Of a stretch of DNA of 64,000 bases, positions 28,368 through 36,362 are shown one piece after another. A program made the position numbers and the translations under genes. Position 1 is the stretch's first letter; each line of letters begins with the position of its first letter. Source of the DNA: Saccharopolyspora gloriosae (GTDB lineage Bacteria; Actinomycetota; Actinomycetes; Mycobacteriales; Pseudonocardiaceae); contig NZ_JACHIV010000001.1 in NCBI RefSeq assembly GCF_014203325.1, forward strand, positions 6,449,501 to 6,513,500, written 5' to 3'. The notes under the pieces were generated by a model. That model ran no database searches. It saw nothing but the letters and a program-made list of their open reading frames with translations, and was not told the DNA's origin.

Positions 28368-29318
28368 TCAGTTCCCGCGCGTGATCGCCTTCTCGACGAG
28401 ACCGGCGAACACCTCGCCGAGCGAGCGGTCCGCAGCCTCCACGGCCATCGGGAACAACGACGTCTCCGTCAGGCCGGGCGACACGTTCACCTCCAGGAAG
28501 TGCGGCACCCCGTGCTGGTCGATGATCGCATCGGTCCGGGACACGTCACGCAGCCCGAGCAGCTTGTGCGCCGCGACCGCCAGCTCCCCCGCGCGGGCCG
28601 CGACTTCGGGCGCCAGGTCGGCCGGTGCCTCGTAACTGGTGAGCCCGGCGGTGTAGCGGGCCGTGTAGTCGTACACGCCGTCGGCCGCTTCGATGCGCAC
28701 CGCGGGAAGCGCCTCCGGGCCGTCCGCGGTGTCCACCACGCTCACAGCGACCTCGACGCCTTCGATGAACTGCTCGACGAGCACGGTGTCGCCGTAGGCC
28801 AGCGCGCCCACCATCGCCGAGGGCAGCTCCGAGGCTTCTCGGACCACTCGCGCCCCCAGCGCCGAACCGCCCTGATCCGGCTTGAGCATCAGCGGCAGAC
28901 CCAGCTTGCCGACCAGCGCGTCCAGCACGGCTTGGGCGCCGAGCTCGCGGAACGTGGCGTGCGGCAGCACAACCCAGTCCGGGGTGCTCAGGCCGGCACG
29001 GGCGAGCTCGGCCTTCGCGGTCGGCTTGTCCCAAGCTCGGCGGCACGCCCGCTGGTCGGTGCCGACGTACGGAACGCCGAGCATGTCCAGCACGGACTGC
29101 ACGGCACCGTTCTCACCTTCGCCGCCGTGCAGCGCGATGATCACGGCGTCCGGCCGCTCGTCCTGGATTCGCGTGACCAGCCGGGAATCGGCGTCCCACT
29201 CCCCCACGGTCATGCCGACGGAGCGCAGCGCGGTGGACAGCCGACGTCCGGAGCGCAGCGACACCTCGCGCTCGTGCGACAACCCACCGGACAGCACGGC
29301 GACCCAACGATCGGACAT
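28368..29318 (-). CDS. D-alanine--D-alanine ligase-like ATP-grasp protein
   Basis: 316 residues, slightly short for Ddl. The N-terminal AVLSGGLSHEREVSLRSG is the Ddl opening motif (SxEHxxS type), ALHGGEGENGAVQSVLDMLG is the second, LMLKPDQGGSALGARVV binds ATP, and VNVSPGLTETSLFPMA near the end carries the metal-binding Asn and the PGxT loop. Ddl makes D-Ala-D-Ala for peptidoglycan. Mycobacteria keep their main ddl elsewhere, so this parB-linked copy may be a paralogue with altered substrate. The gene converges on parB. Confidence 0.85.
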   Translation of the reverse strand: MSDRWVAVLSGGLSHEREVSLRSGRRLSTALRSVGMTVGEWDADSRLVTRIQDERPDAVIIALHGGEGENGAVQSVLDMLGVPYVGTDQRACRRAWDKPTAKAELARAGLSTPDWVVLPHATFRELGAQAVLDALVGKLGLPLMLKPDQGGSALGARVVREASELPSAMVGALAYGDTVLVEQFIEGVEVAVSVVDTADGPEALPAVRIEAADGVYDYTARYTAGLTSYEAPADLAPEVAARAGELAVAAHKLLGLRDVSRTDAIIDQHGVPHFLEVNVSPGLTETSLFPMAVEAADRSLGEVFAGLVEKAITRGN

Positions 29319-29343
29319 TGGTCGAACACCCCTGAAAGTAAGA

Positions 29344-29372
29344 GTCCACTGCGCACCAGGTGCGCAGTGGAC
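29344..29372 (-). terminator. Terminator of the aminotransferase gene
   Basis: GTCCACTGCGCACC (29344-29357) and GGTGCGCAGTGGAC (29359-29372) are complementary over 14 bases. TCTTACTTTC follows on the minus strand. Confidence 0.75.
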
Positions 29373-29399
29373 CGATCGAATCGTGCGGCAGGAACGAGG

Positions 29400-30764
29400 T
29401 TACGCCGTGTCCGGAGAGGGAGCTTCGGGGCCGGAGACCGAGCGCTGCGGCACGCTGCCGAAGGTCCGCACCAGCTCCATCTCGTCGGTGAGCGTGTTGG
29501 CGAGCCTGCGGACGCCCTCACGGATGCGCTCCGGCGTCGGATAGCAGTAGGACAGCCGCATCTGCCGCGAGCCCAGCGCGTCCGCGTAGAAGCCGGTGCC
29601 CGAGGCGTAGGCGACCCGCTGGGTCACGGCCCGCGGCAACATCGCCTTGGTGTCCACGCCTTCCGGCGCGGTGAACCACACGTAGAACCCGCCGTCGGGC
29701 TTGGTCCAGCTGCAGCCTTCCGGCATGTGCTGCTCCAGCGCGCTGAGCATCGCGTCGCGGCGTTCCCGGTACTGCTCGCGGAAGGTCTTGATCTGGCCCT
29801 TCCAGTCGTGCGTGCTCAGGTAGCGGGACACGATCATCTGGTTCAGCGTGGGCGGGCACAGCGTCGCCGACTCCGCGGCGAGCACCAGCTTCTCGCGCAC
29901 CGCGTGCGGGGCGAGGACCCAGCCGACGCGCAGTCCGGAGGCGAAGGTCTTGGAGAACGAACCGAGGTAGACCACGTTGTCCGGGTCCAGGCTGCGCAGC
30001 GCCGGGTAGGTCTGGCCGTCGAAGCCCAGCAGCCCGTACGGGTTGTCCTCCAGCACGAGGATGTCGTGGTGGCGGCAGATCTCCAGGATCTCGGCGCGGC
30101 GCTGCACGGCGAGCGTGACGCCGCCGGGGTTGTGGAAGTTCGGGATGGTGTAGAGGAACTTGATCCGCTCACCGCGGCTGGTGACCTCGGAGATCGCGTG
30201 CCGCAGCGCTTCCGGCTGCAACCCGTCGTCGTCCATCGCGACGTGCACGACCTTCGCCTGGTAGGCGTTGAAGGAGCCGAGCGCGCCGACGTAGGAGGGG
30301 CCTTCGGCGAGGACGACGTCGCCCGGGTCGCAGAACAGCCGCGTGACCATGTCCAGGGCCATCTGGGAGCCGACGGTGACCATCACGTCGTCGGGATGCC
30401 CGGTGATGCCTTCCATGGCCATGATCTCGCAGATCTGCTCGCGCAGTTCCGGAACGCCGTGCGCCGAGCCGTACTGCAGCGCGGCCTGCCCGTCGACGGA
30501 GATCAGCCGGGAGACCTCGGTGGCCAGCGAGTCCAGCGGCAGCGCGGCCAGGTTCGGCATGCCGCCGGCCAGCGAGACGACCTCGGGGCGACTCGCCACG
30601 GCGAACAGCGCCCGGATCTCCGATGCGGTCATGCCTGCGGTGCGCTGGGCGTACCGGTCGCGGTGCGCGTCGAGGTTGCGCGCCGCTCCCGCCTGCTGGA
30701 CCGCTGCCTCCTGCTGGGGGCTCGGCTGCGGCTGATCGGTCGGGTTGCTGCCGTGATCGGACAT
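29400..30764 (-). CDS. PLP-dependent class I/II aminotransferase
   Basis: 454 residues, fold type I. Recognisable parts are SLAGGMPNLAALPLD, YGSAHGVPELREQI, the PLP-contact region EGPSYVGALGSFNAYQAKVV, NFHNPGGVTL, LEDNPYGLL and the Schiff-base lysine in GSFSKTFASGLRVGW. It resembles the LysN/2-aminoadipate and multi-substrate aminotransferase group. A Gln/Pro-rich 40-residue N-terminal extension precedes the fold. The ATG at 30764 has GGAG seven bases upstream. It is adjacent to, and in line with, the ligase gene, but a terminator separates them. The substrate cannot be fixed from sequence. Confidence 0.9.
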   Translation of the reverse strand: MSDHGSNPTDQPQPSPQQEAAVQQAGAARNLDAHRDRYAQRTAGMTASEIRALFAVASRPEVVSLAGGMPNLAALPLDSLATEVSRLISVDGQAALQYGSAHGVPELREQICEIMAMEGITGHPDDVMVTVGSQMALDMVTRLFCDPGDVVLAEGPSYVGALGSFNAYQAKVVHVAMDDDGLQPEALRHAISEVTSRGERIKFLYTIPNFHNPGGVTLAVQRRAEILEICRHHDILVLEDNPYGLLGFDGQTYPALRSLDPDNVVYLGSFSKTFASGLRVGWVLAPHAVREKLVLAAESATLCPPTLNQMIVSRYLSTHDWKGQIKTFREQYRERRDAMLSALEQHMPEGCSWTKPDGGFYVWFTAPEGVDTKAMLPRAVTQRVAYASGTGFYADALGSRQMRLSYCYPTPERIREGVRRLANTLTDEMELVRTFGSVPQRSVSGPEAPSPDTA

Positions 30765-31034
30765 TCCGCGCTCCGGTGGATCGGGTGTGCGCTGTAGTGA
30801 TCGTCTCCTGTTACCACGAGGTGACGGTCGCGCGAGTCTATCTGTGCTATCGCGTCCGGCGGTCGCTTGTGTAACGGGCGCCTCGCACAAACCGGCTTGA
30901 CGGTAACCCATCTCACCATTTCGGGGGGCACTGGGAAGGGTGAGGAGCTTCCGGCGGCAGGAGGCGGCGGCTTATCCTGGCCACGAGCCCCACCTGCCAT
31001 GCGTGGGTTCTTGGCGGATTCGCAGGAGGTCAGG

Positions 31035-31655
31035 GTGTCGCGACGCGTCGTAGGCGTCACGCTGGACAACCTCGACCACTTGCCACCGAAGTGTCGTCGC
31101 TGCGTGTTCTGGGAACTCGCGCCGCACATCCGGGAGCAGGCCGAGGAGTTCGGCGAAACCGGCCTCGAAAAAGAGGCCTGGGTGTCCAACGTGCTGCTGG
31201 ACTGGGGATCCTGCGGCCGCGTGCTGTACGTGGACGACGTGCCTGCCGGCTATGCGCTGTACGCCCCGCCCGCCGCGGTGCCGCGCGCCGCCGCGTTCCC
31301 GTCCGGCCCGGTCAGCGCGGACGCGGTGCTGCTCACCGCGTTGCGGGTGATCCCGGAGTTCGAGCACGGCGGGCTGGGCCGGGTGTTGCTGCAGAACGTG
31401 GCGAAGGATCTGACCAAGCGCGGAGTCCGCGCGATCGAGGCGTTCGGCGATCTGCACGAGGACGACGAGGGCTGCCTGGTCCCGGCGGGATTCCTGCAGC
31501 AGGTCGGGTTCAAGACCGTCCGCCAGCACCCGAAGTGGCCGCGCTTGCGGCTGGAGCTGCGCACGGCGATCTCCTGGAAGGAAGACGTCGAAGCGGCTCT
31601 GGAGCGGCTGCTGAGCACGGTCTCGGTGAAGACCGCCGAGCCCGCGCTCGGCTGA
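31035..31655 (+). CDS. GNAT family N-acetyltransferase
   Basis: 206 residues. An N-terminal cysteine pair and tryptophan (LPPKCRRCVFWEL) precede a GNAT core whose acetyl-CoA loop is in LRVIPEFEHGGLGRVLLQNV (E-x-GGLG-R standing for RxxGxG/A). The pattern VLLDWGSCGRVLYVDDVPAGYALYAPP is the usual strand pair. This subgroup lies beside parAB in several actinobacteria; the acceptor is unknown. The GTG at 31035 follows AGGAGG. Divergent from the aminotransferase. Confidence 0.88.
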   Translation: MSRRVVGVTLDNLDHLPPKCRRCVFWELAPHIREQAEEFGETGLEKEAWVSNVLLDWGSCGRVLYVDDVPAGYALYAPPAAVPRAAAFPSGPVSADAVLLTALRVIPEFEHGGLGRVLLQNVAKDLTKRGVRAIEAFGDLHEDDEGCLVPAGFLQQVGFKTVRQHPKWPRLRLELRTAISWKEDVEAALERLLSTVSVKTAEPALG

Positions 31656-31687
31656 CCGTCCTTGTTTGATCTTGGCTTGAGTAGCGG

Positions 31688-31879
31688 GTCGGGCGGCGGA
31701 ACCTCAGCGGCTCCCTCGCTGCGGGATCGATTCCTCATGTATGCCGTACACGGCGAAATCGCTGTCCTCGCGAGGAAGCCGCTGAGAACCCGCCGGTGGT
31801 CGGTTTGCTCTGGCTGGTCGCCGCTCACAGGACAACGACCGACGACGCCGCTCACCTGGAAAGGCAAGATCAAAGACAG
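31688..31879 (+). repeat. Dispersed intergenic repeat, copy C
   Basis: Same order and orientation as copy D. Cassette arms CTCAGCGGCTCCCTCGC (31703-31719) and GCGAGGAAGCCGCTGAG (31770-31786) pair with one mismatch. The inner loop differs from B and D: CGATTCC...GAAATCG replaces TTTTTCCC...GGGAAAAAG. The backbone hairpin is degenerate (CGCCGCTCACAGGACAACG). It ends CTCACCTGGAAAGGCAAGATC, matching copy A. It lies between two convergent genes. Confidence 0.85.
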
Positions 31880-31934
31880 GAAGTGAACCCGCCGGAGCCC
31901 GCGCCGTGCGGCGCAGGCGGGCCAGACGTCGTCC

Positions 31935-33092
31935 TCAGGCGCCTTCGGCTCGGGTGAGTTCGTGGCGCAGCAGGTCGTCGAAGGTGAAGGTGCCCGTCGG
32001 CTGGTCGTCCTTGCCGAGCAGGTAGAGCCGTTTCACGGCGACCAGCAGGCCTTCGGCGATGATGTCCCGGAACGCGGGGTCGAGCAGCCGCCGCCGGTCC
32101 TCGGGGTTGGTGAGGTAACCGATCTCGGTGCGCACCGCGGGCATCCGGGTGAGGCGCAGGACCTCCCACGTCTTCGGGTGGATGCGGCAGTCGAGCATCC
32201 CCGTGCGCGCGACGATCTCGCGCTGCAGGAAGCCGGCCAGCGCCTCCCCCACCGTGGAGGTGGTGCCGTTGCCGGTGCCGAAGTGGAAGCTCGACACGCC
32301 CTGCGCCGCGGGCGCCGAGTTGGCGTCCATGTGCAGCGACAGGAACAGGTCGGCACCCGCTTCGTTGGCGAACCCGGCGCGGTCGGCCTCCGGCGGGCAG
32401 GAGTGCGGCCCGCGCGTGATCAGCGCTTCCATCCCGGTGGCGACCATGCGGCCTTCGAGCCTGCGGACCAGGTCCCAGGCGAGGTCGGCTTCGTTGACGC
32501 CGCCCACGGTCACGCCGCGGTCGGTGCCGCCGTGACCGGGGTCCAGCACGATGCGCTTGCCGCGCAGCAGCGGACCGGAGCGCCGGACCTTCTCCTGCTC
32601 CCGCAGGTAGACGGGGCGACCGCCGCGGACCTTCGGGGCGAGCTGCTTGAGCGCGCGCAGCGTGTTCGGGCCGCAGATGCCGTCGTTGCCGAGCCCGTAG
32701 TCGCGCTGGAAGCTGCGCAGCGCCTGCTCGGTCTGCCACCCGAAGATGCCGTCGGGCCTGCCCGCGTCGAAGCCGAGTTCCAGCAGCCGCTCCTGCAGCG
32801 CGAACACGTCGTCGCCGCTGATGGGCTTGGACACGAGGTAGGCCAGGGACCGGTCGCCCAGGCGCCAGCGCGCGTCGATCAGGGCGCGGTAGGTGGCGGG
32901 GCCGACGACGCCGTCGGTGATCAGGCCACGTCGCTGCTGGAAGACGCGCACCGCGTGTTCCACCGCCGCGTCGAAGTTCGCGGGGCCGGTGGCGGTTCCG
33001 TTTGGGGGGGCCGGTAGGAGACCCAGCGCAGCAAGGGTGTTCCTGATCTCGGCAACGGCCGGACCGACGTCACCGCGGTGGAGCAGCTGCAT
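31935..33092 (-). CDS. cwlM: CwlM-like N-acetylmuramoyl-L-alanine amidase
   Basis: 385 residues. Two N-terminal peptidoglycan-binding repeats (VFQQRRGLITDGVVGPATYR; SFQRDYGLGNDGICGPNTLR) are followed by an Amidase_3 domain. The zinc ligands and catalytic acids expected of Amidase_3 are present: His187 in LDPGHGGTD, Glu201 in NEADLAWD, His254 in SLHMDAN and Glu323 in RTEIGYLTN. No signal peptide is visible. In mycobacteria CwlM is cytoplasmic and regulates MurA. The ATG at 33092 has GAGGAG four bases upstream, preferred to the ATG at 33164. It is downstream of trxA, as in mycobacteria. Confidence 0.92.
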   Translation of the reverse strand: MQLLHRGDVGPAVAEIRNTLAALGLLPAPPNGTATGPANFDAAVEHAVRVFQQRRGLITDGVVGPATYRALIDARWRLGDRSLAYLVSKPISGDDVFALQERLLELGFDAGRPDGIFGWQTEQALRSFQRDYGLGNDGICGPNTLRALKQLAPKVRGGRPVYLREQEKVRRSGPLLRGKRIVLDPGHGGTDRGVTVGGVNEADLAWDLVRRLEGRMVATGMEALITRGPHSCPPEADRAGFANEAGADLFLSLHMDANSAPAAQGVSSFHFGTGNGTTSTVGEALAGFLQREIVARTGMLDCRIHPKTWEVLRLTRMPAVRTEIGYLTNPEDRRRLLDPAFRDIIAEGLLVAVKRLYLLGKDDQPTGTFTFDDLLRHELTRAEGA

Positions 33093-33293
33093 GCACTCCT
33101 CGCTCGATTCAGGCGCCGGTGGTGGATCCGGCGCGTAGGACGGTCGTACTCCCCCGATGTCCACTTCTGGGTGGATGGGTTCGGACGGGAACCCACCGGC
33201 TCATTGTGCCTTGCCTGCAATGCAGCGGCGCTGCGGGCCGCTCGCAGGCGCCCGCGCATGGGATGACCTCCCACGCTTCGCCGAGAACGGCGA

Positions 33294-33335
33294 AACCCCG
33301 CACATCTCCGCGCGGTGGCGGGGATCTGCGGGGTT
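33294..33335 (-). terminator. Stem-loop after trxA
   Basis: AACCCCGCA (33294-33302) pairs with TGCGGGGTT (33327-33335) around a GC-rich 24-base loop, 30 bases beyond the trxA stop. It may limit read-through into cwlM. Confidence 0.55.
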
Positions 33336-33365
33336 CCGGCTCGGTGCGCGGCGGTCAGCGCCGCA

Positions 33366-33689
33366 TCACAGGTAGTCCTTCAGGTCTTCCAGCAGCGCGG
33401 CCTTCGGCTTGGCGCCGACGATCTGCTTGACCGGCTCGCCGCCGGAGAACAGCAGCAGCGTCGGGACGCTCATCACCTGGTAGTCGCGGGCGACCGACGG
33501 GTTCTTGTCGATGTCCAGCTTGGCGATCGTGATGCCCGGGTTCTCGTCGGCGATCTCCTCCAGGACGGGCGCGACCATCTTGCACGGGCCGCACCAGGTC
33601 GCCCAGAAGTCGACCAGGACGGGCTTGTCGCTGCCCAGCACGTCGTCCTTGAACGAGCCGGCGTCCACGGTCACGGTGTTCTCGGCCAT
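33366..33689 (-). CDS. trxA: Thioredoxin
   Basis: 107 residues, a complete thioredoxin fold with the active site FWATWCGPCKM, the cis-proline segment VMSVPTLLLF and the ending LEDLKDYL. It reduces disulphides in cytoplasmic proteins and is recycled by the thioredoxin reductase encoded 38 bases upstream. This is the trxC of mycobacterial nomenclature. Confidence 0.97.
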   Translation of the reverse strand: MAENTVTVDAGSFKDDVLGSDKPVLVDFWATWCGPCKMVAPVLEEIADENPGITIAKLDIDKNPSVARDYQVMSVPTLLLFSGGEPVKQIVGAKPKAALLEDLKDYL

Positions 33690-33727
33690 GTCATCTCCCT
33701 CGGTGTGAATTCAGGTCGGTCCAGCGC

Positions 33728-34735
33728 TCAGCGCGCCGCGGCGGTCTCGGTCGCAGGTGCGTAGCCACCGCCGACGTGTTCGGCCGCGACGTGCGCGGAC
33801 TCGCTCACCTCGTGCTCGGCGAGCCACCGCTCGGCGTCCATCGCCGCCGAGCAGCCGGAACCGGCGGCGGTGATGGCCTGCCGGTAGGTGTGGTCGACGA
33901 GGTCGCCCGCGGCGAACACGCCGGGGATGCCGGTGTGCGTGGTGGGCTGCTGGACGGCGACGTAGCCCTCGTCGTCGACCTCGACCTGGTCGCGCACGAG
34001 TTCGCTGCGCGGGTCGTGGCCGATGGCGACGAACATGCCGGTGACGTCGAGCTGCGAGTCCTCACCGGTCACGGTGTCGTGCAGCTTCAGGCCGGTGACG
34101 GCGTTGTCGCCGAGCACCTCGGTGACCGCGGCGTTGGTGCGCCAGCGGATCTTCTCGTTGGCCTTGGCCCGCTCCAGCATGATCTTGGAGGCGCGGAACT
34201 CGTCGCGGCGGTGGATGATCGTCACCGAGTCCGCGAACTTGGTGAGGAACGTGGCCTCCTCCATCGCGGAGTCGCCACCGCCGATGACGGCGATGTGCTG
34301 CTCGCGGAAGAAGAAGCCGTCGCAGGTCGCGCACGCCGAAACGCCGTGGCCGAGCAGCTTCTCCTCGCCGGGGATGCCCAGGTAGCGGGCCGCCGCGCCC
34401 ATCGCCAGGACGATCGCCTTGGCGCGGTACTCGACGCCGTTGGCGGTGACCTTCTTCACGTCGCCTTCGAGGTCGATGTGCTCGACGTCCTCGGCGCGCA
34501 GCTCACCTCCGAACCGCTTCGCCTGCTCCCGCATCTGCTCCATGAGATCGGGGCCCATGATGCCGTCCCGGAAACCGGGGTAGTTCTCCACGTCGGTGGT
34601 GGTCATCAACGCACCACCGAACTGCGTTCCCTCGAAGACCAAAGGCTGGAGTTCGGCCCGTGCGGCGTACACCGCAGCGGTGTAACCGGCGGGGCCGGAG
34701 CCCACGATGATGAGGTTGCGGACGTCGTCGGTCAC
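33728..34735 (-). CDS. trxB: Thioredoxin-disulfide reductase
   Basis: 335 residues. FAD motif [15 protein letters not shown] at the N-terminus, redox pair in [19 protein letters not shown] motif [13 protein letters not shown], and the final [15 protein letters not shown] are all in order. It transfers electrons from NADPH to thioredoxin. Downstream of the anti-sigma gene and upstream of trxA. Confidence 0.97.
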   Translation of the reverse strand: MTDDVRNLIIVGSGPAGYTAAVYAARAELQPLVFEGTQFGGALMTTTDVENYPGFRDGIMGPDLMEQMREQAKRFGGELRAEDVEHIDLEGDVKKVTANGVEYRAKAIVLAMGAAARYLGIPGEEKLLGHGVSACATCDGFFFREQHIAVIGGGDSAMEEATFLTKFADSVTIIHRRDEFRASKIMLERAKANEKIRWRTNAAVTEVLGDNAVTGLKLHDTVTGEDSQLDVTGMFVAIGHDPRSELVRDQVEVDDEGYVAVQQPTTHTGIPGVFAAGDLVDHTYRQAITAAGSGCSAAMDAERWLAEHEVSESAHVAAEHVGGGYAPATETAAAR

Positions 34736-34853
34736 CGCGCCCCTTTCGTTGTCGCGTGCCGCCCGCCGCGCTGAACGCGCGAGCGTACTCGGGTCAACGC
34801 GATCCTAGGCGCGTGTGTTCCCGGCTCCGCCGCGCGTGACGAGCCTGACCCGC

Positions 34854-35654
34854 TCAGCCTCCCAGGGTGCTGTCGGAGATCGTCGCGGGGCGGTCCGGGC
34901 CGCAGTCCTGGCCGACGACGAGGATGCGGAACCGGCCGATCCCGCCGCCTTGCAGCACCAGCGCCCTGGCCGGTTCGCCGTCGATCGTGACTTCGCGGGC
35001 GCCGAGCGGATTTCCGCTGCTCACGCCGTTGGCCTGCAGGCAGCCGAGCAGCTGTTCGGGGTCGGCGAGCGCGCCGTACTGCTCGGAGCCGAGCGCTTCG
35101 CCGAGCCGGTCCGCCGGGAAGGCGTCTCCGCGCAGCGCCAGCGGCGGCGGACCGTCCTGGGGCGGCGGCGCGGCGGCGTTGTCGGTGTCCCCCTGCAGGA
35201 TTCCGCCGGTGCCGAGCACCACGATTCCCGTCACCGCGGCGGCCGCGGTGAGCAGGCCCGCCGTCCAGCCCGCGCGCTTGCGCCTGCGCCGGCGAGCGGC
35301 GGCGAGGTCGAGCACCGGAGCGGGTTCGGGTTCGACGGGCTGACCCGCGGTTCCGGCGGAGTTCGGGTTCTCGCCCTCGGGTGCCATGGCCCAGGAACGC
35401 AGTTCCGCCTCGAGCGCTTCGTCCAGCTTGGCCGCGACGTCGTCGGGCACGGTCGGAGCCGGCAGCTCCGCCAGTTCGGCGCTGGTGGCTTCCAGCGCGG
35501 CGAGCAGTTCGCTCGCCTCCGGGTCGGCCTGGATGCGCGGCAGCAGCTCGTCGGCCACGTCCTGATCGAGCACTCCCGCGTGCAGATCGGCCACCAGATC
35601 CAGCGACCACGGTGGGCCTTGCGGCGTTTCGGGGCGCCGTTGTTCGCCGCTCAT
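34854..35654 (-). CDS. Membrane anti-sigma factor, partner of SigM
   Basis: 266 residues. A cytoplasmic N-terminal domain (about 15-75; DLVADLHAGVLDQDVADELL) of anti-sigma type without the zinc-binding HxxxCxxC motif, one transmembrane helix (AGWTAGLLTAAAAVTGIVVLG at about 132-152), then a Pro-rich extracytoplasmic segment and a small beta-rich domain ending ILVVGQDCGP. The ATG overlaps the sigM stop (ATGA), so equimolar production is expected. It corresponds to the mycobacterial gene between sigM and trxB2. Confidence 0.85.
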   Translation of the reverse strand: MSGEQRRPETPQGPPWSLDLVADLHAGVLDQDVADELLPRIQADPEASELLAALEATSAELAELPAPTVPDDVAAKLDEALEAELRSWAMAPEGENPNSAGTAGQPVEPEPAPVLDLAAARRRRRKRAGWTAGLLTAAAAVTGIVVLGTGGILQGDTDNAAAPPPQDGPPPLALRGDAFPADRLGEALGSEQYGALADPEQLLGCLQANGVSSGNPLGAREVTIDGEPARALVLQGGGIGRFRILVVGQDCGPDRPATISDSTLGG

Positions 35655-36259
35655 CGTCCCTCCCGTCGACGCTTGGCGTTGGCGTCATCTGGGACGTTCG
35701 CATCCGCACTCGGGTTCCGCAGGTGTCCCAGAAGTTTCGCCAGCTTCACCCGGCCGCGGGCGCAGCGGCTCTTCACGGTGCCCTCGGCGACGCCGAGGAT
35801 GGCGGCGGTGTCGGACACCGAATAGCCCTCCACGTCGACCAGCACGATCGGCGCGCGCTGCTCCTCGGGGAGGGCGGCCAGCGCGTCCTGCACGGCCATC
35901 CGGGTGTCCTGCTCCTCGATCGCGTCGCGCGGAACGGCCGGCTCGGCCGGCCCGGTATCGGGCAAGGGCACCGTCGGTCTCGCCTGGCGCCTGCGGATCC
36001 GGTCCAGGCAGGCGTTCACCACGATTCGGTGCAACCAGGTGGTGACCTGGGATTCCGCTCGGAACGATCCGGCGTTGCGGAACGCGGAGATCATCGCATC
36101 CTGCAGCGCGTCGGAAGCGTCCTCGTGATCGCGCATGGTGCGCAACGCGACCGCCCACAACCGATCGCGGTGCCGGCGGAACAACTCGGCGAACGCGTGT
36201 GGGTCACCGCTGGTGTGCGCCGCTATGAGGTCGGCGTCCGATCTGACGGGGGCAGACAC
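35651..36259 (-). CDS. sigM: ECF RNA polymerase sigma factor SigM
   Basis: 202 residues. Region 2 runs from AFAELFRRHRDRLWAVALRT through DALQDAMISAFRNAGSFR and VTTWLHRIVVNACLDRIRR. Region 4 is LPEEQRAPIVLVDVEGYSVS with the helix-turn-helix TAAILGVAEGTVKSRCARGR. It belongs to the SigM subgroup linked to thioredoxin genes. The start is the GTG at 36259. It is coupled to its anti-sigma factor, and the trxB-trxA genes downstream could be part of its regulon, though that is inference. Confidence 0.93.
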   Translation of the reverse strand: MSAPVRSDADLIAAHTSGDPHAFAELFRRHRDRLWAVALRTMRDHEDASDALQDAMISAFRNAGSFRAESQVTTWLHRIVVNACLDRIRRRQARPTVPLPDTGPAEPAVPRDAIEEQDTRMAVQDALAALPEEQRAPIVLVDVEGYSVSDTAAILGVAEGTVKSRCARGRVKLAKLLGHLRNPSADANVPDDANAKRRREGR

Positions 36260-36311
36260 GTCTGAGCACTCTACTGATCGTGAGGTCGCCCACGATCACC
36301 GCGCCGCGGCC

Positions 36312-36345
36312 CGCGCGGGACCAGGACCGGGTTCGGTCCCGCGCG
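36312..36345 (-). terminator. Stem-loop between the pseudokinase gene and sigM
   Basis: CGCGCGGGAC (36312-36321) pairs with GTCCCGCGCG (36336-36345). It probably separates the murJ-pseudokinase transcript from sigM. Confidence 0.6.
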
Positions 36346-36362
36346 AACCGGAGGCGTGCTGC

